Part shown: piece by piece, positions 9,424 to 19,281 of the stretch
Layout of the letters: every line of letters starts with the position of its first letter
Position numbering within the stretch: the stretch's first letter is position 1
NCBI GenBank assembly: GCA_027669525.1
Contig: JAQEDJ010000006.1
Coordinates: 1-64,000 of the forward strand
Reading direction: 5' to 3'
Origin: Coriobacteriaceae bacterium AM48-5
Lineage (GTDB): Bacteria > Actinomycetota > Coriobacteriia > Coriobacteriales > Coriobacteriaceae
Length of the DNA stretch: 64,000 nucleotides
Notes under the pieces: generated by a model
Seen by the model: the letters and a program-made list of their open reading frames with translations, nothing else
Databases searched by the model: none
What the model was told of the DNA's origin: nothing
Program-made: the position numbers and the translations under genes

Positions 9424-10005
9424 CTACACGCGAATCGACAGGTTCTTTTTATCATCGCTCCAGTTGCAAGCATTGCGCGCGGGGCATGCAAAACAGGCGC
9501 GCGACGCTTTGTCGGCTGCATAGAGCAGACGCTCAAGCGGTTGGCTGTTCACGCGCAGCTTTCGATGGCCCAGAATGGCCGTCTTAATGGCTGCGGCATC
9601 GGCCGGCTCAAACGCCACATCATCAGGCATGCCGCCGAGAATCGCATCAGCGACGCGTTCGCTTGCAACATCATGGGATATACCCGATTCATACTGTTCA
9701 TCTTTGCCGATATCGTGAAGAAGTGCCGTGGCGTAGATGACCTCGCGGTCAAATTCGAGCTGTTCCTCGAGATTCTTGATCCACATAATGCGAGCGACAT
9801 CGAGAAGATGGTCAATACCGTGGCGGCAGAAGATGCGCCCCGATTCCAACTGTGCAATGTTGCCCAGGTGCCGACGGAACAGCCCGTTGGCACAAATGTA
9901 ATCAATGCGAGGCATGGCACCAAAGGGAGTCAGGCCCGAAGCCATAAAGCCGCGACGCGACGTCCCCTCATCGGTCTTCGATGTAAAGTCGTTGACGACC
10001 CTCAT
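9424..10005 (-). CDS. HD-domain phosphohydrolase in the folate cluster
   Basis: A 193-residue HD-domain protein. The metal residues are in RHGIDHLLDV and TALLHDIGKDEQ; a further His in SHDVASERV and GHRKLR fit the fold. The C-terminus has a cysteine cluster CFACPARNAC (CxxCx5C), unusual for the family. Its ATG begins one base after the folE stop, so the two are coupled. A role in removing the triphosphate or phosphate from a pterin intermediate is an attractive guess from context only. The gene is intact. Confidence 0.8.
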   Translation of the reverse strand: MRVVNDFTSKTDEGTSRRGFMASGLTPFGAMPRIDYICANGLFRRHLGNIAQLESGRIFCRHGIDHLLDVARIMWIKNLEEQLEFDREVIYATALLHDIGKDEQYESGISHDVASERVADAILGGMPDDVAFEPADAAAIKTAILGHRKLRVNSQPLERLLYAADKASRACFACPARNACNWSDDKKNLSIRV

Positions 10006-10006
10006 G

Positions 10007-10563
10007 CTAACGGCCCAGCATCCTAAAGAACCGCTCCTCGAGCGCGGGATCGGTCTCAAAGACGCCGCGGCGAGCGAGCGTCACGGTCTTGGTGCCGGGC
10101 TTTTGCACGCCGCGCATGGTCATGCACATATGCTCAGCTTCCATGAGCACAATCGCTCCCTGGGGAGCGAGATAATCCATGAGGCGTCGGCAACCTGCGC
10201 ACACAGCTGCTCCTGCAGCTGCAGACGACGGGCATAGACCTCAACCGTGCGAGCGAGCTTAGACAGACCCGCCACGCGACCGTTAGGGATATAGCCGATC
10301 GCAGCCTTGCCATAAAACGGCAGCAGATGATGCTCGCACAGCGAGTAAAACGTGATGTCGCGCTCGATAACCAAGTCGTTCGAAGCGACGGCAAAAGTTT
10401 TGGACAGGTGCTCCTCGGCACTCTGGTCCATACCGCCGGCAATCTCGCCATACATACGGGCAACGCGCGCCGGGGTCTCCAGCAGGCCCTCACGAGTTGG
10501 GTCCTCGCCTATGCCCTCAAGCAACAGCTTAATGGCGGCCTCGACTTTTTCCTGATCGACCAT
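10007..10563 (-). CDS. folE: GTP cyclohydrolase I (one frameshift)
   Basis: Catalyses the first step of pterin and folate synthesis. The family core is complete once a missing base near 10190 is allowed: zinc Cys and His in [11 protein letters not shown], the [19 protein letters not shown] stretch, and the second zinc Cys in EHMCMTMRG. About 185 residues, as usual. It is the first gene of folE-HD-folB, with one to a few bases between genes. Confidence 0.93.
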
Positions 10564-10628
10564 CTGGCCTCACTTTTCCGATTTCACGTTCGCGCTATGG
10601 TACCACGCCCTTCGGCATCGACCACAAG

Positions 10629-11209
10629 CTACATAGTATGGGTCGAATAGACCGGATCATCACGCCAAAGTTCAACCGCATCACAAAGCGCAACGCCCTC
10701 GCGCTCAGCACGGTCGCGCGTAGCGTTCATATCGATCACACGCTGGTTACTCGAACCCCTAAAGCGCAATGAGATATCGTACAGGTCCTGAACAAACGGG
10801 CCGTCCACCAACATGTCGAGGCAGGCCAGGATACGGTCCGTCACCTCGGTATGATGACGACCGCCCGGCATAAGCTCCTCGAGTACGTCGCCAGTAAAGC
10901 ACCAAATGGTCTTTCCCGACCCCATAGGATAAGCGGCACGAACACGCTCAATGAAATCAACGAGCCCCACCTGATTCTCAGGTCCATAGGCTCCCCGCCC
11001 AGAATCGTCAGACCATCGATAAAGGGATGGTCGAGGCTCTCGATAATCTTGTCCTCGACGGCGCGATCAAAGGGCTCGCCCGCAGCAAAGTCCCACGCGA
11101 CAGAGTTAAAGCAATTCTTACACCCACGACGACACCCGCTCACAAACAGGGAAGTACGAACACCTTCCCCATCAGCAATGTCGAAATACTTAATGTTCGC
11201 GTAGTTCAT
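10629..11209 (-). CDS. nrdG: Anaerobic ribonucleotide reductase activase (one frameshift)
   Basis: A radical-SAM protein of about 193 residues that makes the glycyl radical on NrdD. The iron-sulfur motif is CRRGCKNC near residue 27, followed by GGEPMDL. A base is missing near 10985, between GGEPMDL and NQVGLVDFIERV. The start ATG at 11209 follows GGGAGAG. It lies about 425 bases downstream of nrdD. Confidence 0.92.
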
Positions 11210-11635
11210 AGGTAACTCTCCCGGGAGGCCGGGACCTATCATCCCGTCCTCAAACATTCTCGGCCTGCGGCCTGCGAAACTGCGGGCGGGACGATATACT
11301 CCAGACCCCTCGCGAGCGACACTCAATGAACGAAGCGAACATCGAGCATAGGGTTCGAGGTCCAATAAAAACTCTGCTGCAGCTCAACCGTCGTTCCAAG
11401 CAAACCGTTGTTGCAGGTCGACTCATTTCCGCTAAGAACTTCGAGGAGTGAGCAGACCGCATGCTGCATCTCAGCTACATCAACTTGGCCGCCCCGTAGC
11501 GAGGCCCCGGACCTTTGCTCGATATGAGTTCCGCACGAACAGGAGGCGCCAGTGGCGCCTCCGTCGTGAGCCAGGACTGTCCGAAATAGCGAGTAAAGGT
11601 CCGGGGCCTCGCTACGGGGCGGCCTGGGATGACTA
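11210..11635 (-). other. nrdD-nrdG intergenic region
   Basis: Holds a large nested inverted repeat at 11487-11624 and, below it, a coding-like stretch at 11323-11465 (MQHAVCSLLEVLSGNES and on, ending VRFVH) with no good start or known match. It may be a gene remnant. A weaker hairpin with ATCGTCCCG/CGGGATGAT arms lies near 11235-11300. Confidence 0.6.
11487..11624. repeat. Nested inverted repeat 3' of nrdD
   Basis: Outer arms of 35 bases (11487-11521 and 11590-11624) match with one mismatch. Inside is a perfect 9-base hairpin (GGAGGCGCC-AGT-GGCGCCTCC) extended by CACGA/TCGTG. It begins about 12 bases after the corrected nrdD stop. Confidence 0.85.
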
Positions 11636-13857
11636 TTAGAGATGCAGCACGCGGTCGCGGATCTCCTCGGTTCGGCCTGGTTCCAGAACTGGGTACCGAT
11701 GTAGCCGCACGTACGACGAGCGACGTTCATCTTCTCCTGGTCTCGGTTGCCGCAGTTGGGGCACTCCCACACCAGCTTGCCATCGTCCTCAACAATCTTG
11801 ATTTCGCCATCGTAGCCGCACACCTGGCAGTAATCGCTCTTGGTGTTGAGCTCGGCGTACATGATGTTGTCGTAGATGTACTGCATCACGCGAATGACAG
11901 CCTTGAGGTTGTCCTGCATGTTGGGAACCTCGACGTAGGAGATAGCACCGCCCGGCGAAAGCTGCTGGAACATGCCCTCAAACTTAAGCTTGTCGAATGC
12001 GTCGATCTCCTCGGACACGTGGACGTGGTAGCTGTTGGTGATGTAGCCCTTGTCCGTCACGCCCGGGATGATGCCAAAACGGCGCTGCAGGCACTTGGCG
12101 AACTTGTAGGTCGTCGACTCAAGCGGGGTACCGTACAGCGAGAAGTCGATATCGCTTTCGGCCTTCCACTCCGCGCACTTGTCGTTCATGCGCTGCATGA
12201 CGGCCATGGCAAAGGGCGTGCCCTCCTTCTCGGTGTGGCTGTGGCCCGTCATGTACTTAACGCACTCATACAGACCGGCATAACCCAGACTGATGGTGGA
12301 GTAACCGCCCACGAGCAACTTGTCGATCGTCTCGCCCTTCTTCAGGCGGGCGAGGGCACCGTACTGCCAAAGAATCGGTGCGGCATCCGAAAGCGTACCC
12401 ATCAGACGCTCATGACGGCACAGCAGGGCGCGGTGGCACAGCTCAAGGCGCTCGTCGAAGATCTTCCAGAACTTGTCCATGTCCTGATGCGAGCTCAGCG
12501 CGACATCGGGCAGGTTGATGGTCACAACGCCTTGGTTAAAGCGACCGTAGTACTTGGGCTTGTTCGGGTCATAGTTCAGCGCGTTGGCCACGTTGTTAAA
12601 TCCGTTACCGGAGCGGTCGGGCGTCAGGAAGCTGCGGCAACCCATGCAGGTATAGCAGTCGCCGTTGCCCGCGGTCTCGCCCTTCGACAGCTTGAGCTCG
12701 CGCATCTTCTTCTCAGAGATATAGTCGGGCACCATGCGCTTGGCGGTGCACTTAGCGGCCAGCTGGGTCAGGTAGAAGTACGGGGAATTCTCGTGAACGT
12801 TATCATCCTCGAGTACATAGATGAGCTTGGGGAATGCCGGGGTAATCCACACGCCGGCCTCGTTCTTAACGCCCTCGTAGCGCTGGCGAAGCGTCTCCTC
12901 CACGATCATGGCAAGGTCGTGCTTCTCCTGCGCTGAGCGAGCCTCGTTGAGATACATGAAGACCGTCACGAACGGCGCTTGGCCGTTGGTGGTCATAAGG
13001 GTCACGACCTGATACTGAATCGTCTGGACGCCGCGACGGATCTCGTCACGCAGGCGGTTCTCAACAACCTCGCGGACCTTTTCGGGAGATGCGGAAACGC
13101 CGAGCTCCTCGAGCTCGCGGGCGACCTCGCCGCGAATCTTTTGACGGCTCACCTCGACGAACGGGGCAAGATGGGTCAGCGAAATCGACTGGCCACCGTA
13201 CTGGGAGGAAGCAACCTGGGCGATGATCTGCGTCGCGATGTTGCAAGCCGTCGAGAAGCTGTGCGGCTTCTCAATCAGCGTACCCGAGATAACAGTACCG
13301 TTCTGGAGCATATCCTCCAGGTTCACCAGGTCGCAGTTATGCATGTGCTGGGCAAAGTAGTCCGAATCATGGAAGTGGATCAGACCCTCATTGTGAGCAT
13401 CCACGATCTCCTGGGGCAGCAGCACACGCTGAGTCAGGTCCTTGGAAATCTCGCCGGCCATGTAGTCACGCTGAACGGAATTGACGGTCGGGTTCTTGTT
13501 GGAGTTCTCCTGCTTGACCTCTTCGTTGTTGCACTCGATGAGCGACAGAATCTTGTCGTCGGTCGTGTTCTTCTGGCGCTTCAGGCTCTGAACATAGCGA
13601 TAGATGATGTAATGGCGAGCGACCTCGTAGCAGTCGAGACGCATGATCTCGTCCTCGACCAGATCCTGAATCTCCTCGACCGACACGGTGTGGCCCGCGT
13701 TCTCGCATGCCTCGGCGACGTTTTGCGCCGCATAAACCACCTGGCGGTCGGTAAGACGAGAGCCCTCCTCGACCTCCAAGTTGGCGGCGCGAATCGCATT
13801 GACGATCTTATCGATGTCAAAGACAACCTCGGTGCCGCTGCGCTTGATGATCTTCAT
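11636..13857 (-). CDS. nrdD: Anaerobic ribonucleoside-triphosphate reductase (one frameshift at 3' end)
   Basis: A class III reductase of about 740 residues making dNTPs without oxygen. An ATP-cone occupies residues 1-95 (KIIKRSGTEVVFDIDKI). The catalytic barrel follows, with the zinc-site cysteines CQVCGYDGE and CPNCG and the glycyl-radical loop RRTCGYIGTQFWNQ at the C-terminus. An extra-base correction near 11680 gives the normal ending GRTEEIRDRVLHL and a TAA at 11636; without it the frame runs on to 11323. ATG 13857 follows GAAAGAGGC. It is paired with nrdG and probably controlled by NrdR. Confidence 0.94.
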
Positions 13858-14082
13858 CCTCTTGCCTCTTTCGCGTCGTAGTCTCATTGCGTTTCAGAGC
13901 CAAACGATGCCCGGCAGGGCTTGCCCCCGTCTTGCGGCGCCGTCGCGCAATCTGTGTTCTCGATAAACCATAAGCCTCCATGCGGACATTCCCAAGAGCC
14001 GATCAAGCGGCTCAAGGACACGTTCAAAAGAGGCAGTTAAGGTCTTCGTTCTCTGTCCGCCATCTATCATACGACAAAGAGG

Positions 14083-14130
14083 CATCTATATCCTGTATTC
14101 TTTTTTTAGGTCAAACACAACATATAGTGT
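14083..14130. promoter_or_regulatory. Tandem NrdR boxes upstream of nrdD
   Basis: ACACAACATATAGTGT (14115-14130) closely matches the NrdR box. A weaker copy with the CTATAT core lies at 14083-14098, exactly 32 bases away, the usual helical spacing for paired NrdR boxes. The boxes are about 225 bases upstream of nrdD. Confidence 0.65.
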
Positions 14131-14754
14131 TTCAGCAGGTCAAAGCAATTAGTCATTTTGCAGACGCATTAAAAATGAGGGGTATTTGACAAGTCGGTAA
14201 AACGTTACCAACACGGCTACCTGCATGGCAGTTATAAAACCCCCTTAGTCAAGCCGCTGACAAATCCTACCAAAACCAAGCCGCTCACGCCAAAAGAATC
14301 CAAAAATTTGTGCTTGACCAACATGTTGCGGTCGCCTCTTGCCATGCCCGTTCGCCTTATTGATCCATTCAAGCTGCAAACATTTGGTGGGCGTTACAAA
14401 AATTGAACTTGTGACCTCTTCCGTGTCAGGCCGAAACCGAAAACCATCCGTACTATATCGCAACGTTTGCAACGCACCGTTTTTGCCTGTAGGTTTGCAA
14501 AAGCTACCGTCCGTATCGCTCATACCGTTAACCTGTGTCCACAACGTTGGTGGAATGTTTGGTGGACCATCTGGTGAACTGCCAGATAGACGGGAGAAAC
14601 GGGCGAGCGATATTCTACACGCCGGGCTCGGCAAGATTATAAACAACCGCTTTAGACCCTCGGATATCGCTCTCCCGTTTCCAAGAGCTCATATCGCTAC
14701 GCATTTTAAGTAAGGCGTGTAGCCGCCTCTAATGAAAGTGAGGATGCTGTAATT
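14131..14754. other. Intergenic region at the island's left edge
   Basis: No convincing gene. It contains a partial copy of the tRNA-Val 3' half (14376-14433) and is flanked by the unknown 597-residue gene. No integrase remnant is recognisable. Confidence 0.6.
14376..14433 (-). repeat. Partial copy of tRNA-Val 3' half (putative att site)
   Basis: It matches the CCA end to anticodon-stem part of the tRNA-Val gene at 19276-19330, with an exact 18-base block at the CCA/acceptor end and an exact 19-base block over the anticodon region. The T-arm between has a few differences. Similarity stops abruptly at the anticodon loop, as at a recombination junction. Confidence 0.8.
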
Positions 14755-16548
14755 CTATTCCGATGCAGCTGGTAAAAATCTTGCGATTGGCCAACTAAAC
14801 AACACGGCCCTCTGGTCATCGTCGAGGTTCTGAATACAATCATTTGAAAAATCCGGCTTATCGAGTAGCGCATATGCGCAGGCCTTGTCTGTGACGGAAG
14901 AGTCGACAGATAGGGCAATACTTCTCAGCGCCTTTTGCTCGCTTGTCGATAAGGCGCCCAACCGCTTGCTAATTTGCGCCGAGTTAATTACATATGCACT
15001 GTTGCCGGAATCAAGACTGAACAGCGCGTCAGCCAGGAGGCGGCAACAGCCAAATAGCTGTGCTTCGCATACGGCGTCAGCATCAATAGCGGCCAGCATG
15101 TCAAGCAGTTTTAAGGTGGAGGCTTCGGAATTCTTCTCTGTTATTGGAAAGCGCTCTAGACAGCTAGCAAAACTATCCGCATTGATATTTGCTGCCAGCT
15201 GATAGTCCTCGGCCGTCAAGCACAGTAGGCCCGGCACTGGCGAGAAATCCTCCGGCTTGGGAGACTCTTGAACACCCGGAGTAAAGCACACGCTGGCATC
15301 CATGGGATTGAACAAGTTATAGAGTCCGTCAGCGTTTCGCTTTGCGAACACCTTTACCCTCGTGCCCAAAATATCGAAGTTAAGATTGATGAGGTCATCC
15401 TCGAAGCAATCCAGCTCAATAGCTTGCCCTTCAATAAAGGCAAGCTGAAGCCGTCTAATATTTCTCCAATCCGTTCCGTTAAGCTTTGCCGGATCCCATA
15501 CAGCGGAGATTTCAAGCCGGTCGAGTAAACGAGCAAATGGCTCAATCTCTTGAATATGCTCATCTATTTCTCGTTCGAAAGCGTCATCAAAATGCACGCG
15601 CCCATGAATTCGGCTATTTATTATCAACTCACCGGTATGCTGTATTTCCTTTGCAAGAAGGAGATCCCTTAAACGTTCCCGAACACCCCCTGTATAGGTA
15701 AGGCTGACACTGGGCCGTTCTCCAAATCGAACGACGAAGCCACCAAATTTAATGTAGCTCCCCTCTTGGTCTTCCCCAATCATGCCCATAATGGTTTCAG
15801 AATGCTCGGACGTACTGATTGAGCACGGGCATCCCGCTTCTATGGCACATACATTTTCAAGCTTGTCAATCGCATAGGATTCGCCATTCGGAGCAACACC
15901 GTAGAGATATGCGCCGTTTGCGAGTGAGGCTAACGAAAATGGGAGTTCGTCCGAATAGAGGGTCTTGACAATTTGGATTTTAGAGTAGTTTGGAATAGAG
16001 CAGCCGTCCTTTGCCTTCTCTCCAGGAACGACAAGGGTGACATTGCCCTGCTTCCGCGCATCCCGCACAAAGTCACGGCACAGCCTTTCGAGCTGTCTAG
16101 GCTTATCGGATAAGGGGTCGAATCGGTCACTTAGCGTTTTCTGGCCGCTGTCATTGAGCTGTGACAGAGCCTTATTGATGTCGTAGGGCAGATACTGTTT
16201 GTAGTAGATGCCGTCTAGGGTCAAGTCAGGATTTAAAAAGACTTTGAAATAAAGGACTCCGTGAAAAACTGTTGCGTACTTCTTCAAATCCTCTACACAG
16301 ACACGTACCTTTGGATGCTCGCTGTGACGTCTGCTTACTGTAGCCTTTACTTGCGCGTCGATTTCTCCAATTAGGGTTGCTTTCGTCAGAGATTCTCCAC
16401 TGTAGACCTCTATGCGCCCATCGGTACACACCCCTTTGTCATTCTTGTCCAAATGGGGAAGTATGGTAGGAACGCAAGAAAAGGCTTCCTCCACTTTGGC
16501 GATACCGACTTCTTCAATCTTCTTGTTATCGGGTTTGCTTCTGCTCAA
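14755..16548 (-). CDS. Unrecognised 597-residue island protein with nuclease-like N-terminus
   Basis: Not matched to a known family over its full length. The N-terminus (residues about 10-75) has EEVGIAKVEEAFS, then TDGRIEVYSGESLTKATLIGEIDAQVKATVSRR broken over a beta-sheet pattern, which resembles DUF4365 or PD-(D/E)xK nuclease-like domains (D...E...QVK). The rest (100-597) is a mixed alpha/beta region with several Trp- and Leu-rich helices and no visible transmembrane segment. It lies just after a BsuBI/PstI-type restriction-modification pair, on the same strand, in lower-GC DNA. A role in defence is inferred from context. The gene is intact. Confidence 0.75.
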   Translation of the reverse strand: MSRSKPDNKKIEEVGIAKVEEAFSCVPTILPHLDKNDKGVCTDGRIEVYSGESLTKATLIGEIDAQVKATVSRRHSEHPKVRVCVEDLKKYATVFHGVLYFKVFLNPDLTLDGIYYKQYLPYDINKALSQLNDSGQKTLSDRFDPLSDKPRQLERLCRDFVRDARKQGNVTLVVPGEKAKDGCSIPNYSKIQIVKTLYSDELPFSLASLANGAYLYGVAPNGESYAIDKLENVCAIEAGCPCSISTSEHSETIMGMIGEDQEGSYIKFGGFVVRFGERPSVSLTYTGGVRERLRDLLLAKEIQHTGELIINSRIHGRVHFDDAFEREIDEHIQEIEPFARLLDRLEISAVWDPAKLNGTDWRNIRRLQLAFIEGQAIELDCFEDDLINLNFDILGTRVKVFAKRNADGLYNLFNPMDASVCFTPGVQESPKPEDFSPVPGLLCLTAEDYQLAANINADSFASCLERFPITEKNSEASTLKLLDMLAAIDADAVCEAQLFGCCRLLADALFSLDSGNSAYVINSAQISKRLGALSTSEQKALRSIALSVDSSVTDKACAYALLDKPDFSNDCIQNLDDDQRAVLFSWPIARFLPAASE

Positions 16549-16631
16549 TAGTCAGTCATCCCATGTTGCAATGAATACTTCTGAAGTTGACAACTCGGCT
16601 CTTTTCCGAGGCGCTCCCTAAAGTCAAGAGA

Positions 16632-17594
16632 TCAATAAGGCCCCAGAAACTTCTCTCCATCAAGGTGAATCATATGGTCAGGCGTATCAGCGCACCACGC
16701 TTCAGTTTCCCAAGCCAAGTCACCAAGATAACCTTGCATGACTTTTCTGTTTGGGAAACATGAAACGAGTATCAGCTCATGCCCACTTTCACCAAACAGC
16801 TGAATTAGTTCCCGCTTTCGAGTCACATCAACTGGGCCATGGCTCGAACACGCTTCCATGAGATAAAGCCAGTTCTTCTCTTCAAGCCACACAATTAAAT
16901 CCGGTTCTTTGCCTCTGGGCGGCATTACCACGTTGATGTGCTTGAGCGTTTCGGCTTCGACCCTCTCATTCTCCTTGCTCGTGTCACCGATATAGAGAAC
17001 CGATGCGCCGGGAGAAAACCTCGGACAGAACTCCTCAACCATGTTTTTCACAAGAAGATTCTGTCCGCCAGCTGACAGTCGAATACTTGAACCGTTCGGA
17101 AGGATAACGGGGATTTTAACAAGCTCGCGTTTCTCTTCGACCCTTTCAAGCCATGTTTCGATATTCTCTTTGTACCGAACCAGCTCGTTGCTGAAATCAT
17201 CTTCGCCATAGTGTTTCAGCAACTCGACTGTCTGCGCACTCAACCGGTAGTTCCATTTCGGAGAATTGATTGGTCGAGCGGGATTGTCGGCGTTCTCCTC
17301 TACAAGACCCACCTGAATAAACTGATGCAACGTAAACCGCCGTATCGTCTCCCGTGTATTCGGCTTGTACTCGACACGGAATTCTTCCGCAATCCAATCC
17401 ATAATGGCACGAGTGCCGAGCATCAAGTTGGTTGCGTTAGACCATCCGTCGCCCAGTCCAAGCCCGGCAAGCGCGAGCAAAACCATTGCTGAACGTTGAT
17501 TGCTCCTCTCCTCATCCATGTCTAGGCACTTCAGAAAGAGCTGGGCACCCTCAATCGTAACGGTGTCACGAGCTACATCATAAGTGAGCGACAC
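16632..17594 (-). CDS. BsuBI/PstI-type restriction endonuclease
   Basis: A 320-residue type II restriction enzyme. The N-terminal region is helical and winged-helix-like. The catalytic domain has the family pattern LSAGGQNLLVKNMVEEFCPR, VLYIGDTSKENE, KEPDLIVWLEEKNWLYLMEA and SHGPVDVTRKRELIQLF; the PD and E/K residues of the active site are in the last two. Family members cut CTGCAG, so that is the expected site. It overlaps the methylase by 22 bases. The gene is intact. Confidence 0.85.
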   Translation of the reverse strand: MSLTYDVARDTVTIEGAQLFLKCLDMDEERSNQRSAMVLLALAGLGLGDGWSNATNLMLGTRAIMDWIAEEFRVEYKPNTRETIRRFTLHQFIQVGLVEENADNPARPINSPKWNYRLSAQTVELLKHYGEDDFSNELVRYKENIETWLERVEEKRELVKIPVILPNGSSIRLSAGGQNLLVKNMVEEFCPRFSPGASVLYIGDTSKENERVEAETLKHINVVMPPRGKEPDLIVWLEEKNWLYLMEACSSHGPVDVTRKRELIQLFGESGHELILVSCFPNRKVMQGYLGDLAWETEAWCADTPDHMIHLDGEKFLGPY

Positions 17595-18972
17595 TGCGCA
17601 TCAACCTCCTCTTGGCTGATTCCCTGATACCATTGCTCTCCCAAGATGGACAATGACGATCTCGAGGGCGTTGGCATGGCATTGAGGTCGCTTGCATTGA
17701 CCTGCGTGCTTCCAGATCGCGAGCGAAACCACTCTTCAATTTGGGTACTACGGAGCCATAGGGAGAGACCATTTGCCTCTAGCTCCGTCATCGGGACGGT
17801 TTTTCTTGGCGTCCCGGCATGAATATAGTTTAGATGATTCTCCAATGCCTCCGCTTCTAGAAGGCTTAGGGGATAGGCCTTGACTCTGCGACACTCCTCT
17901 TTTGAAGAGAAACGCTTGACCACAACGAAGCTACCTGGCCAATCAATTGTTTGCGTTGCTTTTCCGCACTGCAATCAATCCACTGAGCCTTTCCTTCCTT
18001 AACTGGATGCTTGAACCCATCATCTGAGAAGTTGCAAGAATAGATGAGTCGATGCAGCCCTTCTTTGAAATCGAAACTCAATACATTACGAGACCGAAAG
18101 TCAACCACTTTTCCCGTGCTCGCACACAAACCTTCCTCTTTGAGCGTTTTGAGCTTTCCCAACACAGCGGGTTCTACGGGCCGAACGCGAACTGTCTTGT
18201 CTCCTGCCTCATCAACAAGACAGGAAAAAGGATATGAGTTGACGGTCTGTTCGCCAGTTTTGTCCTGTGATTCGGAAACGCGAACCTCTACCTTCTGCCT
18301 ATCCTTTGATATGGCGAGAAGCATAGTCTCTTGCAGCACATCGGTATCTGAGAAAACCTCAGTTCGCGAGCCATAGATATGAAATGCGTCGATGGACACT
18401 CTATCGAACATCCACTCGCGAAACGCTTGGAAATACTGTCCGTTCATCCACGAGCGCGGAACGATGGCAACGCACTGTCCCCCTGGTTTCAACGCCTTAA
18501 TGGCGAGCATCAAGAACGCTGAGTAAAGATTTGGCGAACGCACTGGCAAAGCCGCTTGCCTCGGGTCGTCTGCCGCCATCTTCTTGTAAGGGGGATTCAA
18601 GATAACGCGGTCGTAATCACTTTCGATAGGTGCAGACAACGCATCCGCATTAATCGTTTTGTGTGCAATACCTAGTCGGTTCAACTCGGCATCGAAGATG
18701 GAGGCGAGGCGGGAATCCAACTCAACCCCATCAACAAACACGTTGTTGTCGTATCGCTCCGCCAACGCGACGGACAGGATGCCAGTACCGGCCCCCAAGT
18801 CAAGGCACTTAAAGTGATCAGGGCCTATATTGTCAGACATCATCGATGTAGCCAGCAACGCCGTCTGGTATGGAGTCAGATACTGGGAATAGTCTTCCCG
18901 CATATCGACAGTTGTGCTGGCAACTGTCGCCGTCCTTGTATCCTCTGCACTCAATAGGGCAGCTGACGTCAT
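17573..18972 (-). CDS. Type II N6-adenine DNA methyltransferase (one frameshift)
   Basis: About 466 residues, close to the 500 of M.BsuBI and M.PstI. Motif I is DLGAGTGILSVALAER near residue 58 and motif IV is the catalytic NPPYKK near 125. The C-terminal specificity part includes VVVKRFSSKEECRRV. An indel near 17945 splits the protein into two frames. It should protect CTGCAG sites against the adjacent endonuclease. The gene is transcribed first, ahead of the endonuclease. Confidence 0.85.
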
Positions 18973-19024
18973 GCTTAATTCCTCTCATCCAGCGCAAAGC
19001 GCCTTCAAATCCATCTATCAAATC

Positions 19025-19201
19025 TTATCTCTCCGTGTGGACAAAATATTGGACGCCGCCTCTTGAAAGACCTTCGATAACCTTGCCACGAACAAGCAAT
19101 TCCTCAAGCTGTGGCACAGAAACGGCAAATGGCCCATATCGAAATCTGGGCATATTGTTCACAAAGCCGTTGCGACAATCCATCACTTGACGAAAAGGCA
19201 C
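19025..19201 (-). CDS. Small hypothetical protein
   Basis: A 58-codon ORF starting GTG at 19199-19201 or ATG 15 bases downstream, with segments such as MPRFRYGPFAVSVPQLEELL and RGKVIEGLSRGGVQYFVHTER. It looks like a winged-helix or coiled DNA-binding piece but has no known match. No clear ribosome binding site is seen, so it may be a remnant. Confidence 0.35.
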   Translation of the reverse strand: MPFRQVMDCRNGFVNNMPRFRYGPFAVSVPQLEELLVRGKVIEGLSRGGVQYFVHTER

Positions 19202-19245
19202 GTTAAGTTTGCAAGTCAGTGGACAATTGATGCCCTAAAGCAAAA

Positions 19246-19273
19246 CAGCCCAGAGGACATAGCCTCTGGACTG
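19246..19273 (-). terminator. Terminator after tRNA-Val
   Basis: CAGTCCAGAGG pairs with CCTCTGGGCTG (one mismatch) followed by TTTTGCTTT on the minus strand, nine bases after the tRNA CCA end. Confidence 0.75.
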
Positions 19274-19281
19274 CGAACATT

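Noticed and set aside
11323..11635. C-terminal extension of NrdD to 11323
   Set aside because: One base restores the normal NrdD ending; the extension would translate the nested repeat.
11629..12936. Long plus-strand ORF opposite nrdD (435 codons)
   Set aside because: Antisense to a conserved gene, low-complexity residues; explained by G/C-biased third positions that leave few stops on the other strand.
13894..14085. 63-codon ORF between NrdR boxes and nrdD
   Set aside because: Its start lies inside a regulatory box and it has no ribosome binding site.
14245..14646. 133-codon minus ORF at the island edge
   Set aside because: It translates the tRNA-Val copy and intergenic sequence, with no protein-like pattern.
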